Positions 28,662 to 37,931 of a DNA stretch of 64,000 nt are shown here, piece after piece (position 1 is the first letter of the stretch; each line of letters starts with the position of its first letter). The notes under the pieces are model-generated. The model saw nothing but the letters and a program-made list of their open reading frames with translations. It had not been told where the DNA came from and did no database searches. Position numbers and translations under genes: made by a program. The DNA is from Caulobacteraceae bacterium (GTDB lineage: Bacteria; Pseudomonadota; Alphaproteobacteria; Caulobacterales; Caulobacteraceae), in NCBI GenBank assembly GCA_947475735.1, contig CANJLQ010000002.1, positions 124,001-188,000 on the forward strand, read 5' to 3'.

Positions 28662-29633
28662 GTGACGCTTGTGGCGGGTCCGCGCCTGCGAATGTTCCTG
28701 ACGGTGGCGCTGGTGCTTCTGTCGGGCGGCCCGCTGGCCATAGCAGTCGCCTCTCTCAGTGCGATCGGTCATCGCTGGGTCGACATCCTGGCCCAGTTCG
28801 TCGGGCCGGCCGCAGTGGGCGCGGGTCTGCTGGTCGCGACGGCGCTCGTTCTGCGGCTGCGCGCGGCTACCGTTGCGACGGGCCTGGTCGGGTTCATCGT
28901 CATGGTGGCCGGATCGCCACAGTGGTTTCCGACCAAGGGGTGGCCCGCCGACGGCCCCGGTTTCACGCTCTATTCCGCCAACCTCTTCGTCCAGAACGCG
29001 GACCTGCCGGCCATCGGCACCTCCATTCGCCAGGCGAACGCCGACGTCGTGGTGCTTATGGAGGTCGGGGACGCGGCGCGACCGGGCCTGGACACCGTCC
29101 TCGCGGCCTATCCGCACCGGATCGTCACGCCCCGCAGGGCAGGCGGCGCGGGGCCTTCGGTCTTCGTCATCGCCAGCCGATGGCCGCTGACCGAGCGTCG
29201 CATCGAGCTGATGTACATGTTCGCCATCGCCGGAGAGGTTCAGACCCCCGCAGGCCCGGTCACCGTGGCCGGTGTTCACCTGACCCGGCCGTGGCCCTAC
29301 CAGGAGCAGTGGGGACAGATCCTGCAAACGCAGGACCTGATCGACTGGCTGGCGACCGTCGACGGCCCGGTCGTGGTCGCGGGCGATTTCAACAGCGTCT
29401 CCTCAGCTCGGATCGGACGAATGCTGCGGCGCGAGACCGGCCTGGTCGCGGCCCCCGGCTGGCCCGGCACCTGGCCCTCGGCCCTGCCCGCCTGGGCGGG
29501 GATCACGATCGATCAGGTCTATCGCTCGCCAGAACTGGCCGTGGTCGAGCGGCGGCTGGGTCGTCCGAACGGGTCTGACCACCGCCCGGTCGTCACCCGC
29601 TTCGTCAAGGCCCAGACCCCGCCAGCCGCCTGA
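28662..29633 (+). CDS. Membrane-anchored endonuclease/exonuclease/phosphatase family protein
   Basis: 323 residues from GTG 28662 (ATG 28692 is an alternative). Three N-terminal transmembrane helices (to about residue 85) are followed by an EEP domain with LMEVGDAARPGLD, VVVAGDFNS and NGSDHRPVV, the metal- and phosphate-binding motifs. These enzymes cleave phosphodiesters of DNA or lipids; the target is not clear. The catalytic domain should face the periplasm. Its end overlaps the convergent CCA-transferase gene by 29 nt. Confidence 0.85.
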   Translation: MTLVAGPRLRMFLTVALVLLSGGPLAIAVASLSAIGHRWVDILAQFVGPAAVGAGLLVATALVLRLRAATVATGLVGFIVMVAGSPQWFPTKGWPADGPGFTLYSANLFVQNADLPAIGTSIRQANADVVVLMEVGDAARPGLDTVLAAYPHRIVTPRRAGGAGPSVFVIASRWPLTERRIELMYMFAIAGEVQTPAGPVTVAGVHLTRPWPYQEQWGQILQTQDLIDWLATVDGPVVVAGDFNSVSSARIGRMLRRETGLVAAPGWPGTWPSALPAWAGITIDQVYRSPELAVVERRLGRPNGSDHRPVVTRFVKAQTPPAA

Positions 29634-30813
29634 GGCGCTCCTGGTGGCCATGCTCGGGGAAGTCGGCGGCGACCCATTCGTCCTCGAAGGCCTTGAGGAC
29701 GCGTCCGGTCTGAGGCCCGGGGGGTAAGCCCAGCCGCGCCAGCTCGCGCCCGCCGACCGGCATCCGTGGAGGCGTCCAGTCGCGCACCAGCGCCAGGGCC
29801 GTCTTCGCCGAAACGCCGGTGGCCGCCTGCCCGCGTATCAGTCGGTCCACGACGGCCTCGGTCCCGTGCCGGTACACCAGCGCGCGCAGGGCGATGTCGG
29901 GCGTCTGCGGATCGAGGGGACCCCGGGCAGCGTCGGCGAGCCGCCCCTCGGTCGTCCGAGGCAGGCGCAGATCGCGCGCGATAGCGGCCACCTGGTTGGG
30001 ATCATCCGGCAGCAGGGCGGACAGTCGCAGCACCGGGTCGTCGGTCAGGGCGACGATGGCCTCGAAGGCCCCTGACTCTTTCACGACAGGAAACAGGCGC
30101 TCCAGGACCCCGGCTTCGCGCATCGCCGCCACCGACCGGCGCGGATCGGGCGCGCTCAGCAGCTTCAGCAACTCCTTCGACACCCGCTCGGCCGACAGGC
30201 GCGACAGGCTGTCGGCATGGGCGGCGCAGGCGGCCAGGCCCTCCGCGTCCGGCTCGGCACGGCCGTACCAGGCGAAGAAGCGGAAGAAGCGCAGGATCCG
30301 CAGATAATCCTCCTCGATCCGCCGATACGGGGCGCCGACGAACACCACCCGGCCCGCCAGCGCGTCCTCCACCCCACCGCCGGTCGGATCGAACACGGCC
30401 CCGGTCCGGTCGGCATAGAGGGCGTTCAGCCGGAAATCGCGACGCTGGGCGTCCTCGCCCCAGTCGTCGGTGAAGGCGACGACGGCGCGGCGACCGTCCG
30501 TCTCCACGTCGCGGCGCAGGGTGGTGATCTCGAAGGGGCGACGGTCGGCCACCGCCGTCACCGTGCCGTGCGCCAGCCCGGTAGGCACGGCCTTGATCCC
30601 CGCCGCCTTCAGGGCCGCCATCGTCTGTTCGGGCTGTAGTCGGGTGGCGATGTCGATGTCGTCGACTGCCTGTCCGACCAGGCTGTTTCTCACGCAGCCA
30701 CCGACGAAGCGCGCGCAGTCGGGACCGCCCGCCGCCTCCAGCGCCGTCATGACACGCGCAGTCGCGGCGTCGTTCAGCCAGGGCTGATCGGCCAGGCTGG
30801 GGGCCGGGCTCAT
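29605..30813 (-). CDS. cca: CCA tRNA nucleotidyltransferase / poly(A) polymerase family
   Basis: 402 residues from ATG 30813, which overlaps the NUDIX stop (ATGA). Class II nucleotidyltransferase motifs: FVGGCVRNSLVG, DIDIATRL (catalytic Asp pair), RRDFRLNALYAD and the RRIEEDYLRILRFFRFFAWY region. It adds or repairs the CCA end of tRNA. Last gene of an operon DUF1285 - NUDIX - cca. Confidence 0.93.
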   Translation of the reverse strand: MSPAPSLADQPWLNDAATARVMTALEAAGGPDCARFVGGCVRNSLVGQAVDDIDIATRLQPEQTMAALKAAGIKAVPTGLAHGTVTAVADRRPFEITTLRRDVETDGRRAVVAFTDDWGEDAQRRDFRLNALYADRTGAVFDPTGGGVEDALAGRVVFVGAPYRRIEEDYLRILRFFRFFAWYGRAEPDAEGLAACAAHADSLSRLSAERVSKELLKLLSAPDPRRSVAAMREAGVLERLFPVVKESGAFEAIVALTDDPVLRLSALLPDDPNQVAAIARDLRLPRTTEGRLADAARGPLDPQTPDIALRALVYRHGTEAVVDRLIRGQAATGVSAKTALALVRDWTPPRMPVGGRELARLGLPPGPQTGRVLKAFEDEWVAADFPEHGHQERLRRLAGSGP

Positions 30814-31475
30814 GCCGCGTCCTCGGCGGTGGCGAGGCTGAGCTCGTCCTCGTCGCCGTAGAGCCGGTGCCGCAGCGCCCGGATGATCCCCGCCGTCACG
30901 CCCCAGATGTAGCGATCCTCGAACGTCACCGACCAGAACCAGCGCCGGTCCCCGGCGGGCGTCTCCAGATGGTCGCGGCGCAGCATGGCCGGGTCCATCA
31001 GCACGTCCCACGGCACGTCGAACACCTCGGCCACCTCGTCCGGCGACGGGATCAGGTCGGGCATCCGCGCCAGCCAGCCCACCACCGGTGTGACCAGATA
31101 GCCCGTGCCGGTCTCATAGGCATCGGACAGTCCCAGAACCTCGACCGCCTCGGGCTCCAGGGCGACCTCTTCCCACGCCTCGCGCAGGGCCGCCTCGACG
31201 GCCGTCTCGCCGGGATCGAGCCGACCGCCGGGAAAGGCGATCTGGCCGGTGTGGCGGGCCAGGCTGTCCGCGCGGCGGGTCAGCAGCACACGCGCGCCCT
31301 GTTCCGTCTGCACGATCGGGATCAGCACGGCGGCAGGCTTCAGCGGCCCCTCGACCCAGCGGCTGGACCCGGGGTTGAGGTCGAAGTCCGACCGCATCGG
31401 GCCGCCCTCCGCCCGCCAGTCGGCCGGGGCCACCAGGTGCTCCCCCAGCCGCTCCTTCAGCGACGCCAGGCTCAT
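30810..31475 (-). CDS. NUDIX hydrolase, CoA-pyrophosphatase type
   Basis: 221 residues. Nudix box GGRLDPGETAVEAALREAWE followed by EVALEPE. The upstream QTEQGARVLLTRRADSLARH and GQIAFPGG match the CoA diphosphatase (NudL) subgroup signature. It would hydrolyse CoA to 4'-phosphopantetheine and 3',5'-ADP. Overlaps genes on both sides by 4 nt. Confidence 0.88.
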   Translation of the reverse strand: MSLASLKERLGEHLVAPADWRAEGGPMRSDFDLNPGSSRWVEGPLKPAAVLIPIVQTEQGARVLLTRRADSLARHTGQIAFPGGRLDPGETAVEAALREAWEEVALEPEAVEVLGLSDAYETGTGYLVTPVVGWLARMPDLIPSPDEVAEVFDVPWDVLMDPAMLRRDHLETPAGDRRWFWSVTFEDRYIWGVTAGIIRALRHRLYGDEDELSLATAEDAA

Positions 31476-32029
31476 GCCAGACCTGCTCCAGGCGGTCCCA
31501 GCGGAAACCAGACACCGCCCGACGAGACCGCCAGCTGCCCGTCCCGCTCCTCGGCCATCTCGACCAGGTCGTAGAAAACGGAGCGGACGATCCGCGCCTC
31601 CAGACCGCGGCGGACGTGAACGCGGGGCGCGGGCTCGCCGGTCGCGGGGTCGGTCTCGACCGTGATGGCGTTGTCAGGACCGGCACGAACCTCGTCGCCG
31701 ACGTCGGTTGTGAAGACCAGGTCGTCGCCCTCGCGCGTCATGGCGACGGCCCGGAAGGGCAGGTCCTCGACGCTGATCTTCAGCTTCTCGCCGGGGGTGA
31801 CCAGGTGATAGCCGTCGGGATCGAGGCGCAGCACCGTCGAAAACAATCGCACCAGCTCGGCCCGGCCGATGGGCGAGTCCTCGTGCATCCAGACGCCGTC
31901 GGCGCGGATCACGATGTCGATGTCGCCGCAGTGGGCCGGATTCCACAGGTGCACAGGCGGCAGGCCGCGCGCAGACTTCGCCGCCTGTGTGACCGCCGCG
32001 ATCCCCGTGGTGCTCTCCGTTGCGCTCAT
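31472..32029 (-). CDS. DUF1285 protein
   Basis: 185 residues. Core motifs: LWNPAHCGDIDIVIRADGVW, MHEDSPIGR, RLDPDGYHLVTPGEKL and VRRGLEARIVRSVFYDLVEM. The family is widespread in proteobacteria and structurally a two-domain beta fold, but its biochemical role is not known to me. First gene of the operon with NUDIX and cca. Confidence 0.88.
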   Translation of the reverse strand: MSATESTTGIAAVTQAAKSARGLPPVHLWNPAHCGDIDIVIRADGVWMHEDSPIGRAELVRLFSTVLRLDPDGYHLVTPGEKLKISVEDLPFRAVAMTREGDDLVFTTDVGDEVRAGPDNAITVETDPATGEPAPRVHVRRGLEARIVRSVFYDLVEMAEERDGQLAVSSGGVWFPLGPPGAGLA

Positions 32030-32074
32030 GCTCCAGACTTAGGGCGCGTCGCGTCCGGGCGAAAGCCGCGAGCG

Positions 32075-32566
32075 TCAGGCGGGCAGGACAGGACCCTCGG
32101 CGCGGTCGCTTCCGATCGCCAGCCACAGGACCCGCCGGGGGTCGGCTGGTCCCGGCAGCGCCGCCCCCGGCGCGGCCACGAAACCGAAGCGCGAGAAATA
32201 GGGCGCGTCCCCGACCAGCAGGACGCCCGCCACGCCTCGCCGACGGGCCTCCTCCACGCAGGCGGCCACCAGGTCGGCACCGAGACCTTCGCCCCGCGCA
32301 TCGGCGGCGACGGCGATGGGGCCGAGAAACAGCGCCTCCGCGCCGCCCACGGTGATCGCCCACAGCCGCACCGACCCGACCATCCGGCCGTCGTGTCGCG
32401 CGGTAAAGCCCGCCACGCGCCGAGCGGCCTCGCGCAATCGTTCGGCCGTCTTGGCGAACCGGCCAGGGCCGAACGCGTCCAGAACCAGCGCCTCGGCCTC
32501 GGCGGCGTCGGCGGGGGTCTCCGGGGCGATCCGGATGGACGACAGGGGGGCGGCGGACGCGGACAT
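32075..32566 (-). CDS. GNAT-family N-acetyltransferase
   Basis: 163 residues, single GNAT domain. Acetyl-CoA loop in LGPIAVAADARGEGLGADLV; beta5 followed by VLLVGDAPYFSRFGFV, the YhbS-type signature. Substrate unknown. Divergent from the SDR gene at 32678. Confidence 0.87.
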   Translation of the reverse strand: MSASAAPLSSIRIAPETPADAAEAEALVLDAFGPGRFAKTAERLREAARRVAGFTARHDGRMVGSVRLWAITVGGAEALFLGPIAVAADARGEGLGADLVAACVEEARRRGVAGVLLVGDAPYFSRFGFVAAPGAALPGPADPRRVLWLAIGSDRAEGPVLPA

Positions 32567-32677
32567 GGCGCGCGCACCTAGGACGTTCGGGGCCTCCTAT
32601 CAATCCGCGAACGATGACGGCGACTTGCCCCGATCCGGCGGACGGGGGAAAGACCGACCGACAACAGGAGAAGTGGC

Positions 32678-33355
32678 ATGACCAGGCGGACCGTGGTGGT
32701 GACGGGCGGACACGGCATTCTGGGCCGCGCCGTGGTCGAAGCGGCCCTGACCCAGGGGCTGAACGTCGCCCTGATCGACCATGCGACGGGGCAGATCCCG
32801 CCGGGGGGCGCGTTCGAGATCGCGGGCGTCGATCTGACAGACCCTGATGCGGCCGCGAGCGCCCTGAAAGCCGTCGCCGACCATTTTGGCGGCATCGACG
32901 CCCTGCTGAACATCGCGGGCGGTTTCGTCTGGCAGACGGTCGAGGACGACAAACCCGCTTGGGACCGGATGTTCGCCCTAAACCTGACCACCGCCCTGAA
33001 CGCCTCTCGCGCCGCCCTGCCCTGGCTGAAGGCGTCGGCGGAGGGGCGGATCGTCAACGTCGGCGCCGCGGGCGCCCTGAAGGCCGCGGCCGGCATGGGG
33101 GCCTACGGCGCGTCCAAGTCCGCCGTCCATCGCCTGACCGAGGCCTTGGCGGAGGAGCTGAAATCCACCTCCGTCAGAGTCAACGCCGTCCTGCCCTCGA
33201 TCCTGGACACGCCCCAGAACCGCAAGGACATGCCCGACGCCGACCCTGCCAAATGGGTCGCCCCCGCCGACCTGGCGACCGTCATCCTGTTCCTGGCCTC
33301 GCCCGAGAGCCGGGCCATGACCGGGGCGCTTGTGCCGGTCACCGGCCGGGTCTGA
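32678..33355 (+). CDS. Short-chain dehydrogenase/reductase
   Basis: 225 residues. Rossmann Gly motif GGHGILG (a TGxxxGxG variant), NIAGG, and the catalytic YGASK (Tyr-xxx-Lys). NAD(P)-dependent oxidoreductase of unknown substrate. The stop lies 2 nt before the lyase start, so the two are co-translated and may work in one acyl-CoA or hydroxy-acid pathway. Confidence 0.88.
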   Translation: MTRRTVVVTGGHGILGRAVVEAALTQGLNVALIDHATGQIPPGGAFEIAGVDLTDPDAAASALKAVADHFGGIDALLNIAGGFVWQTVEDDKPAWDRMFALNLTTALNASRAALPWLKASAEGRIVNVGAAGALKAAAGMGAYGASKSAVHRLTEALAEELKSTSVRVNAVLPSILDTPQNRKDMPDADPAKWVAPADLATVILFLASPESRAMTGALVPVTGRV

Positions 33356-33357
33356 GC

Positions 33358-34191
33358 ATGAGCCTGGTCCGCAGCCTGCTGTTCCTGCCGGCATCCAACG
33401 CTCGGGCGATCGAGAAGGCGCGGACCGTGGCCGCGGACCTGATTGTGCTCGATCTGGAGGACGCGGTGGCCCCGGACGCCAAGGCGGAGGCGCGTGCGGC
33501 GGCGGTCGAGGCGGTGCGGGCCGGCGGATTTCCCGCCCAGGTGGCCGTGCGCGTCAACGCGCTGGGCACCCGCTGGGGCGAGGCCGACCTGGAGGCGCTG
33601 GCCGACCTGCCGCTGGACTATGTCGTGGCCCCAAAGGTCGAGAACCCCAGCATCGTCGATGCCTATGGGGCCCGCATGACGCCCGGCGCCCGCCTCATCG
33701 CCATGATCGAGACGCCCCGGGCGCTGATGGCCCTGCCCGCCATCGCCGGAGCCGGAGAGCCGCTGGCGGGGCTGATGCTGGGGGTCAACGATCTGGTCAA
33801 GGCGCTGGGCACCGGCGCGTCGCCGGACCGGGAGCCGCTGAAGCCCTGGCTGGCGGCGACCGTCGCCGCCTCCCGCGCGCACGGCCTGTTCGCCATCGAC
33901 GGCGTCTTCAACCGCCTGACCGACGCCGACGGCCTGGCCGCCGAATGCGCCCAGGGTCGCCTGTACGGTTTCGACGGCAAGAGCCTGATCCATCCCGACC
34001 AGATCGCGGTCGCCAACACCGCCTTCTCGCCGACCGAGGCCGAGATCAAAGAGGCCCAGGCCATCGTGACCGCCTTCGCCGCGCCCGAGGCCGTGGGCAA
34101 GGGCGCGATCCGCGTCGGCGGAGCCATGGTCGAGCGGCTGCATCGGGATCAGGCCCAGGCCCTGCTGGACCGGGCGGCGGCGTGCCGCTAG
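33358..34191 (+). CDS. HpcH/HpaI (citrate lyase beta, CitE-like) CoA-ester lyase
   Basis: 277 residues. CitE-family motifs: RSLLFLPASNARAIEKA, DLIVLDLEDAVAP (metal Asp/Glu), VRVNALGTRWGEADLEAL, MIETPRAL, GVNDLVKALG and GFDGKSLIHPDQI. Such enzymes cleave malyl- or citramalyl-CoA type substrates. With malate synthase G also in the window, glyoxylate handling is plausible but not shown. Coupled to the SDR gene. Confidence 0.9.
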   Translation: MSLVRSLLFLPASNARAIEKARTVAADLIVLDLEDAVAPDAKAEARAAAVEAVRAGGFPAQVAVRVNALGTRWGEADLEALADLPLDYVVAPKVENPSIVDAYGARMTPGARLIAMIETPRALMALPAIAGAGEPLAGLMLGVNDLVKALGTGASPDREPLKPWLAATVAASRAHGLFAIDGVFNRLTDADGLAAECAQGRLYGFDGKSLIHPDQIAVANTAFSPTEAEIKEAQAIVTAFAAPEAVGKGAIRVGGAMVERLHRDQAQALLDRAAACR

Positions 34192-34250
34192 AGGCTTCGC
34201 GGTTCCTCCGGCGCGGCCCGGCGTCCCCGCCAGCCGCGAAAGCGTGACGA

Positions 34251-36323
34251 TTGTCCCAGCCCCCTTCCGCCCCCGCCGCTGATCCAGGACGCCGCCGCGC
34301 CTGGGTCTGCTCGCCCGGCATCTGGGACACGCCCTTCCTGCGGACCTTCCTGGCCGATCTCGACCTGCGCGCCAGCCCTCTGGCCCCGGTCGAAGCCGTG
34401 GTCGGCTGGGGCCTGAAACCCAGCTCGCGCGGCGGTCGCCGCCGGGCCCAGCGCGCGGGGCTGCCCTATATCGCGCTGGAGGACGGCTTCCTGCGCTCCA
34501 TCGGCCTGGGAGAGAGCGGCGCGGCGACGCTGAGCCTGATCGTGGACGACCTGGGGATCTACTACGACGCCACCCGCCCCTCGCGGCTGGAGCTATTGAT
34601 CGAAACCGCCGACGACTGGTGCGACGCGGCGATGCGGGACCGCGCCCGCGCCCTGGTCGAGCGCATCGTCGCCTCGGGCCTGTCCAAGACCAACATGGGC
34701 GTCCCTCTCGACCCGTCGATCCTGAAACCCGGCCCCCGCATCCTGCTGGTGGACCAGACGGCGGGTGACGCCTCCATCGCCTGCGGACTGGCGGGGCCCG
34801 ACAGCTTCGCCGCCATGGTCCGCGCCGGCCGCGCCGAACACCCCGACGCCCAGCTGATCGTTAAACGCCATCCGGCCGTGGCGGCGGGCCGCAAGAAGGG
34901 CTGCATCGCCGACGCCGACCTGACCGGCCTGACCCTGGTGGACACCGACGTCCGGGCGGCGGACCTGCTGGGCGCGGTCGACGCGGTCTGGTGCGTGACC
35001 TCGGCCTTAGGGTTCGAGGCCCTGATGCGCGGCCTGCCGGTCCGCTGCTTCGGCGCGCCCTTCTATTCCGGCTGGGGCCTGACCACGGACGAGGTCGCGA
35101 CCGGCCGCCGGAGCATGACGCGCGACATCGAGACCCTCGCCGCCGCCGCCCTGATCGCCTATCCGCGCTATGTCGATCCCCTGACCGGTCAGCGGTGCGA
35201 GGCCGAGACGGCGCTGGATCGGCTGATCACCCTGCGCGACCGGGCCGAGCGCCTGGCCGGCGACTGGGCCGCCGTCGGCTTCGCCCCGGCCAAGCGGCCC
35301 CAGGTCCGCCGCCTGCTGAACGGACCAAGGACCCGGCTGAAGTACTTCGCCAGCGCCTCGCGCGCCGCCGCCCATGCCGAGCGCACCGGCGGTCGCCTGA
35401 TCTACTGGGCCGGCAAGGAGACGCCGGAGATCGCGGCGGCCGCCGCATCGACCTCGGCCCCGGTGGTGCGGATGGAGGACGGCTTCATCCGCTCTCGCGG
35501 CCTGGGCTCGGACTTCTTCGGCGCGCTCAGCGTCGCCCTGGACGACCTCGGCGTCTACTACGACCCGACCGCCCCCTCGCGGCTGGAGCGGCTGATCGAG
35601 GACGGGACCCAGGATCCGGCCATGCTGGCCCGCGCCGCCGCCCTGCGCGCGCGGATCGTCTCGGCCGGTCTGTCGAAATACAATCTGGCGTCGGGGCCCG
35701 CCCGCCCCGACTGGCCGTCAGACCGGATGAAGCTGCTGGTGGTCGGTCAGGTCGAGAACGACAAGTCGATCCTGAAAGGCTGCGGCGACATCCGCACCAA
35801 CTCGGGCCTGGTCGAGGCCGCGCGCGCAGACTTTCCGGATGCCTTCCTGATCTACCGCAACCACCCCGACGTGATGAGCGGCAACCGTCCGGGCCGTCTG
35901 GATGCCCACGCGATGGAGACGGTCGATGCCGTCGCCGACGACCTCGACATCATCGACTGTCTGGAAGCCTGTGATACCCTGGCCACCTTGACGTCCCTGT
36001 CCGGGTTCGAGGCCCTGTTGCGCGGAAAGGCCGTCGCCACCTACGGCCGCCCCTTCTATGGCGGGTGGGGCCTGACGACCGACCGCATGACCTTCGAGCG
36101 CCGCACACGGCGGGCCAGCCTGGATGCCCTCGTGGCCGCCGCCCTGATCCAGTATCCGATCTATGTCACGCCCGAGGGCTGGCCCTGCGAGGCCGAGGAC
36201 CTGGTCGAACGTCTGATCCGCGAACGCGACACCCCGGCCCCGCCCCCACCGCCCCATCAGATCGCCCGCTGGTGGAAGGGCCTCAACGCCAGTCTCGACC
36301 GCCGCCCGCCACCGTCCTATTGA
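34251..36323 (+). CDS. Capsular polysaccharide protein, KpsC-like (tandem Kdo-transferase domains)
   Basis: 690 residues from TTG 34251. Two homologous halves: first around WVCSPGIWDTPFLRTFL, LEDGFLRSIGLG, DDLGIYYDATRPSRLELLIE; second around LIYWAGKETPEIAAAA, MEDGFIRSRGLG, DDLGVYYDPTAPSRLERLIE. This duplication is the KpsC hallmark, where each half is a beta-Kdo glycosyltransferase building the lipid-linked poly-Kdo primer of capsule. No other capsule genes are nearby in the window. Confidence 0.9.
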   Translation: MSQPPSAPAADPGRRRAWVCSPGIWDTPFLRTFLADLDLRASPLAPVEAVVGWGLKPSSRGGRRRAQRAGLPYIALEDGFLRSIGLGESGAATLSLIVDDLGIYYDATRPSRLELLIETADDWCDAAMRDRARALVERIVASGLSKTNMGVPLDPSILKPGPRILLVDQTAGDASIACGLAGPDSFAAMVRAGRAEHPDAQLIVKRHPAVAAGRKKGCIADADLTGLTLVDTDVRAADLLGAVDAVWCVTSALGFEALMRGLPVRCFGAPFYSGWGLTTDEVATGRRSMTRDIETLAAAALIAYPRYVDPLTGQRCEAETALDRLITLRDRAERLAGDWAAVGFAPAKRPQVRRLLNGPRTRLKYFASASRAAAHAERTGGRLIYWAGKETPEIAAAAASTSAPVVRMEDGFIRSRGLGSDFFGALSVALDDLGVYYDPTAPSRLERLIEDGTQDPAMLARAAALRARIVSAGLSKYNLASGPARPDWPSDRMKLLVVGQVENDKSILKGCGDIRTNSGLVEAARADFPDAFLIYRNHPDVMSGNRPGRLDAHAMETVDAVADDLDIIDCLEACDTLATLTSLSGFEALLRGKAVATYGRPFYGGWGLTTDRMTFERRTRRASLDALVAAALIQYPIYVTPEGWPCEAEDLVERLIRERDTPAPPPPPHQIARWWKGLNASLDRRPPPSY

Positions 36324-36395
36324 GACCAAACCACCGGGGCAATAAACGTCCCTCGAGCAGCGAGGGACCGCGTCCCGAGCGATAGGGACACCAAC

Positions 36396-37517
36396 TTGCC
36401 TCACGCCGTGATCGCCGCCACCGGCCTGTTCACTCCCGAACAGTCCATCTCCAACGCCGAACTGGTCGCCGCCTACAATACCTGGGCCGAGCGGTGGAAC
36501 TCTGACCACGCGCTGCAGATCGCCGAGGGCGACGTGGCCGCCCTGACGCCGTCGTCGGTCGAGTTCATCGAGAAGGCGTCCGGCATCAAGAGCCGGTTCG
36601 TGCTGGATAAGGCCGGCGTGCTCAATCCCGCGCGGATGGCGCCGAACATCCCCGAGCGCTCCAACGACGAGCTGTCGATCATGGCCGAGATGGCCGTCGC
36701 GGCCGCGCGTCAGGCCATCGCCGCCTGGGGCAAGCCGGTCTCGGAGATCGGCGCAGTGCTGTGCGCCGCATCCAACATGCCCCGCCCCTATCCGGCCCTG
36801 GCTGTCGAGATCCAGCAGGCGCTGGGCATCGACGGCTTCGGCTTCGACATGAACGTCGCCTGCTCCTCGGCCACCTTCGGCATCAAGACGGCGGCAGACT
36901 TCATCGCCAACGATCCGGGGAAGGCCGTGCTGATGGTCAACCCCGAGGTCTGTTCGGCCCACCTGAACTTCAAGGACCGCGACAGCCACTTCATCTTCGG
37001 CGATGTGGCCACCGCCGTGATCGTCGAAAGCGCCGACCGGGCCGGACCGGGCGGCTGGGACATCCTGGGCACCCGGCTGAAGACGGTGTTCTCCAACAAT
37101 ATCCGAAATAACTTCGGCTTCCTTAACAACGCCGCGCCCGAGGGCATTGGGGCCCCCGACAAGCTGTTCATTCAGCAGGGGCGCAAGGTCTTCAAGGACG
37201 TGGTGCCGATGGTGTCGGACATGATCGTCGACCACGCCGGCGACCTGGGGATCGATCCCACGGGGCTGAAGCGCCTTTGGCTGCACCAGGCCAACATCAA
37301 CATGAACCAGATGATCGGCCGAAAGGTCCTGGGCCGCGACCCGACCGAGGCCGAGAACGTCATCATCCTGGACGAATACGCCAACACCTCTTCCGCCGGC
37401 TCGATCATCGCCTTCCATCTGCACAACGACGGGTTCGAGGCCGGCGAGACCGGCCTGATCTGCAGCTTCGGCGCGGGTTATTCGGCCGGGACGGTCTTCG
37501 TCAGGAAACGCGGCTGA
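36396..37517 (+). CDS. Beta-ketoacyl-ACP synthase III (FabH/FabY-like)
   Basis: 373 residues from TTG 36396 (AGGGA upstream). Thiolase-fold condensing enzyme with catalytic Cys in FDMNVACSSATFGI, His in LWLHQANINMNQMI and Asn in ILDEYANTSSAGSI. The longer length and NNIRNNFGFLNNA insert match the FabY-type group used by some proteobacteria to start fatty acid synthesis. It could instead supply acyl chains for a special lipid. Confidence 0.88.
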   Translation: MPHAVIAATGLFTPEQSISNAELVAAYNTWAERWNSDHALQIAEGDVAALTPSSVEFIEKASGIKSRFVLDKAGVLNPARMAPNIPERSNDELSIMAEMAVAAARQAIAAWGKPVSEIGAVLCAASNMPRPYPALAVEIQQALGIDGFGFDMNVACSSATFGIKTAADFIANDPGKAVLMVNPEVCSAHLNFKDRDSHFIFGDVATAVIVESADRAGPGGWDILGTRLKTVFSNNIRNNFGFLNNAAPEGIGAPDKLFIQQGRKVFKDVVPMVSDMIVDHAGDLGIDPTGLKRLWLHQANINMNQMIGRKVLGRDPTEAENVIILDEYANTSSAGSIIAFHLHNDGFEAGETGLICSFGAGYSAGTVFVRKRG

Positions 37518-37618
37518 TCACGAACAGATGAGCCGGAGAACACCGGCATAGCTTGCGCCTGAAAGGCGAGTGGGTTCATGAAAGGTCATCCCTGACAGCC
37601 TGGCGGCGGAGCGTCCGG

Positions 37619-37876
37619 ATGAACCAACCGAAGCAGTTGAACTTTCTCGAAGCCTTGGCGCGCGATGTCGCCCAGGTCCTGAAGTCGCTTGGCGGCTCGG
37701 CCCATGAGACGACCGTGATCGAATGCGTCGCGGCGCTCAGACGTCAGCGCGGCGAACCCGTCGCGCCAGATCTGGGTCGCCAGATCATCGAGGCGTTCCA
37801 GCGATATTCGGAATGGTTCACACGCCCCTTCGGCGAGGGCTCCAAGCGCTGGGCCCTGATCGCCGAACCGGGCTGA
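37619..37876 (+). CDS. Hypothetical protein, 85 aa
   Basis: From ATG 37619 (MNQPKQLNFLEALARDVAQV). Helical, soluble, with KSLGGSAHETTVIECVAALR in the middle and a conserved-looking aromatic end (FQRYSEWFTRPFGEGSKRWA). It could be a small winged-helix-like protein, but no family is recognised. Followed by a bidirectional terminator. Confidence 0.65.
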   Translation: MNQPKQLNFLEALARDVAQVLKSLGGSAHETTVIECVAALRRQRGEPVAPDLGRQIIEAFQRYSEWFTRPFGEGSKRWALIAEPG

Positions 37877-37886
37877 CGACCACGTG

Positions 37887-37920
37887 TCCTCCCCATCGGC
37901 CGGGCGGCCGACGGGGAGGA
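37887..37920. terminator. Bidirectional hairpin between convergent genes
   Basis: TCCTCCCC-A-TCGGCCG / CGGCCGA-C-GGGGAGGA, a 16-bp stem with one mismatch and a 2-nt or smaller loop, between the 85-aa gene and the outer-membrane protein gene. No clear T tract on either side. Confidence 0.65.
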
Positions 37921-37931
37921 GGCCGTGGGCC

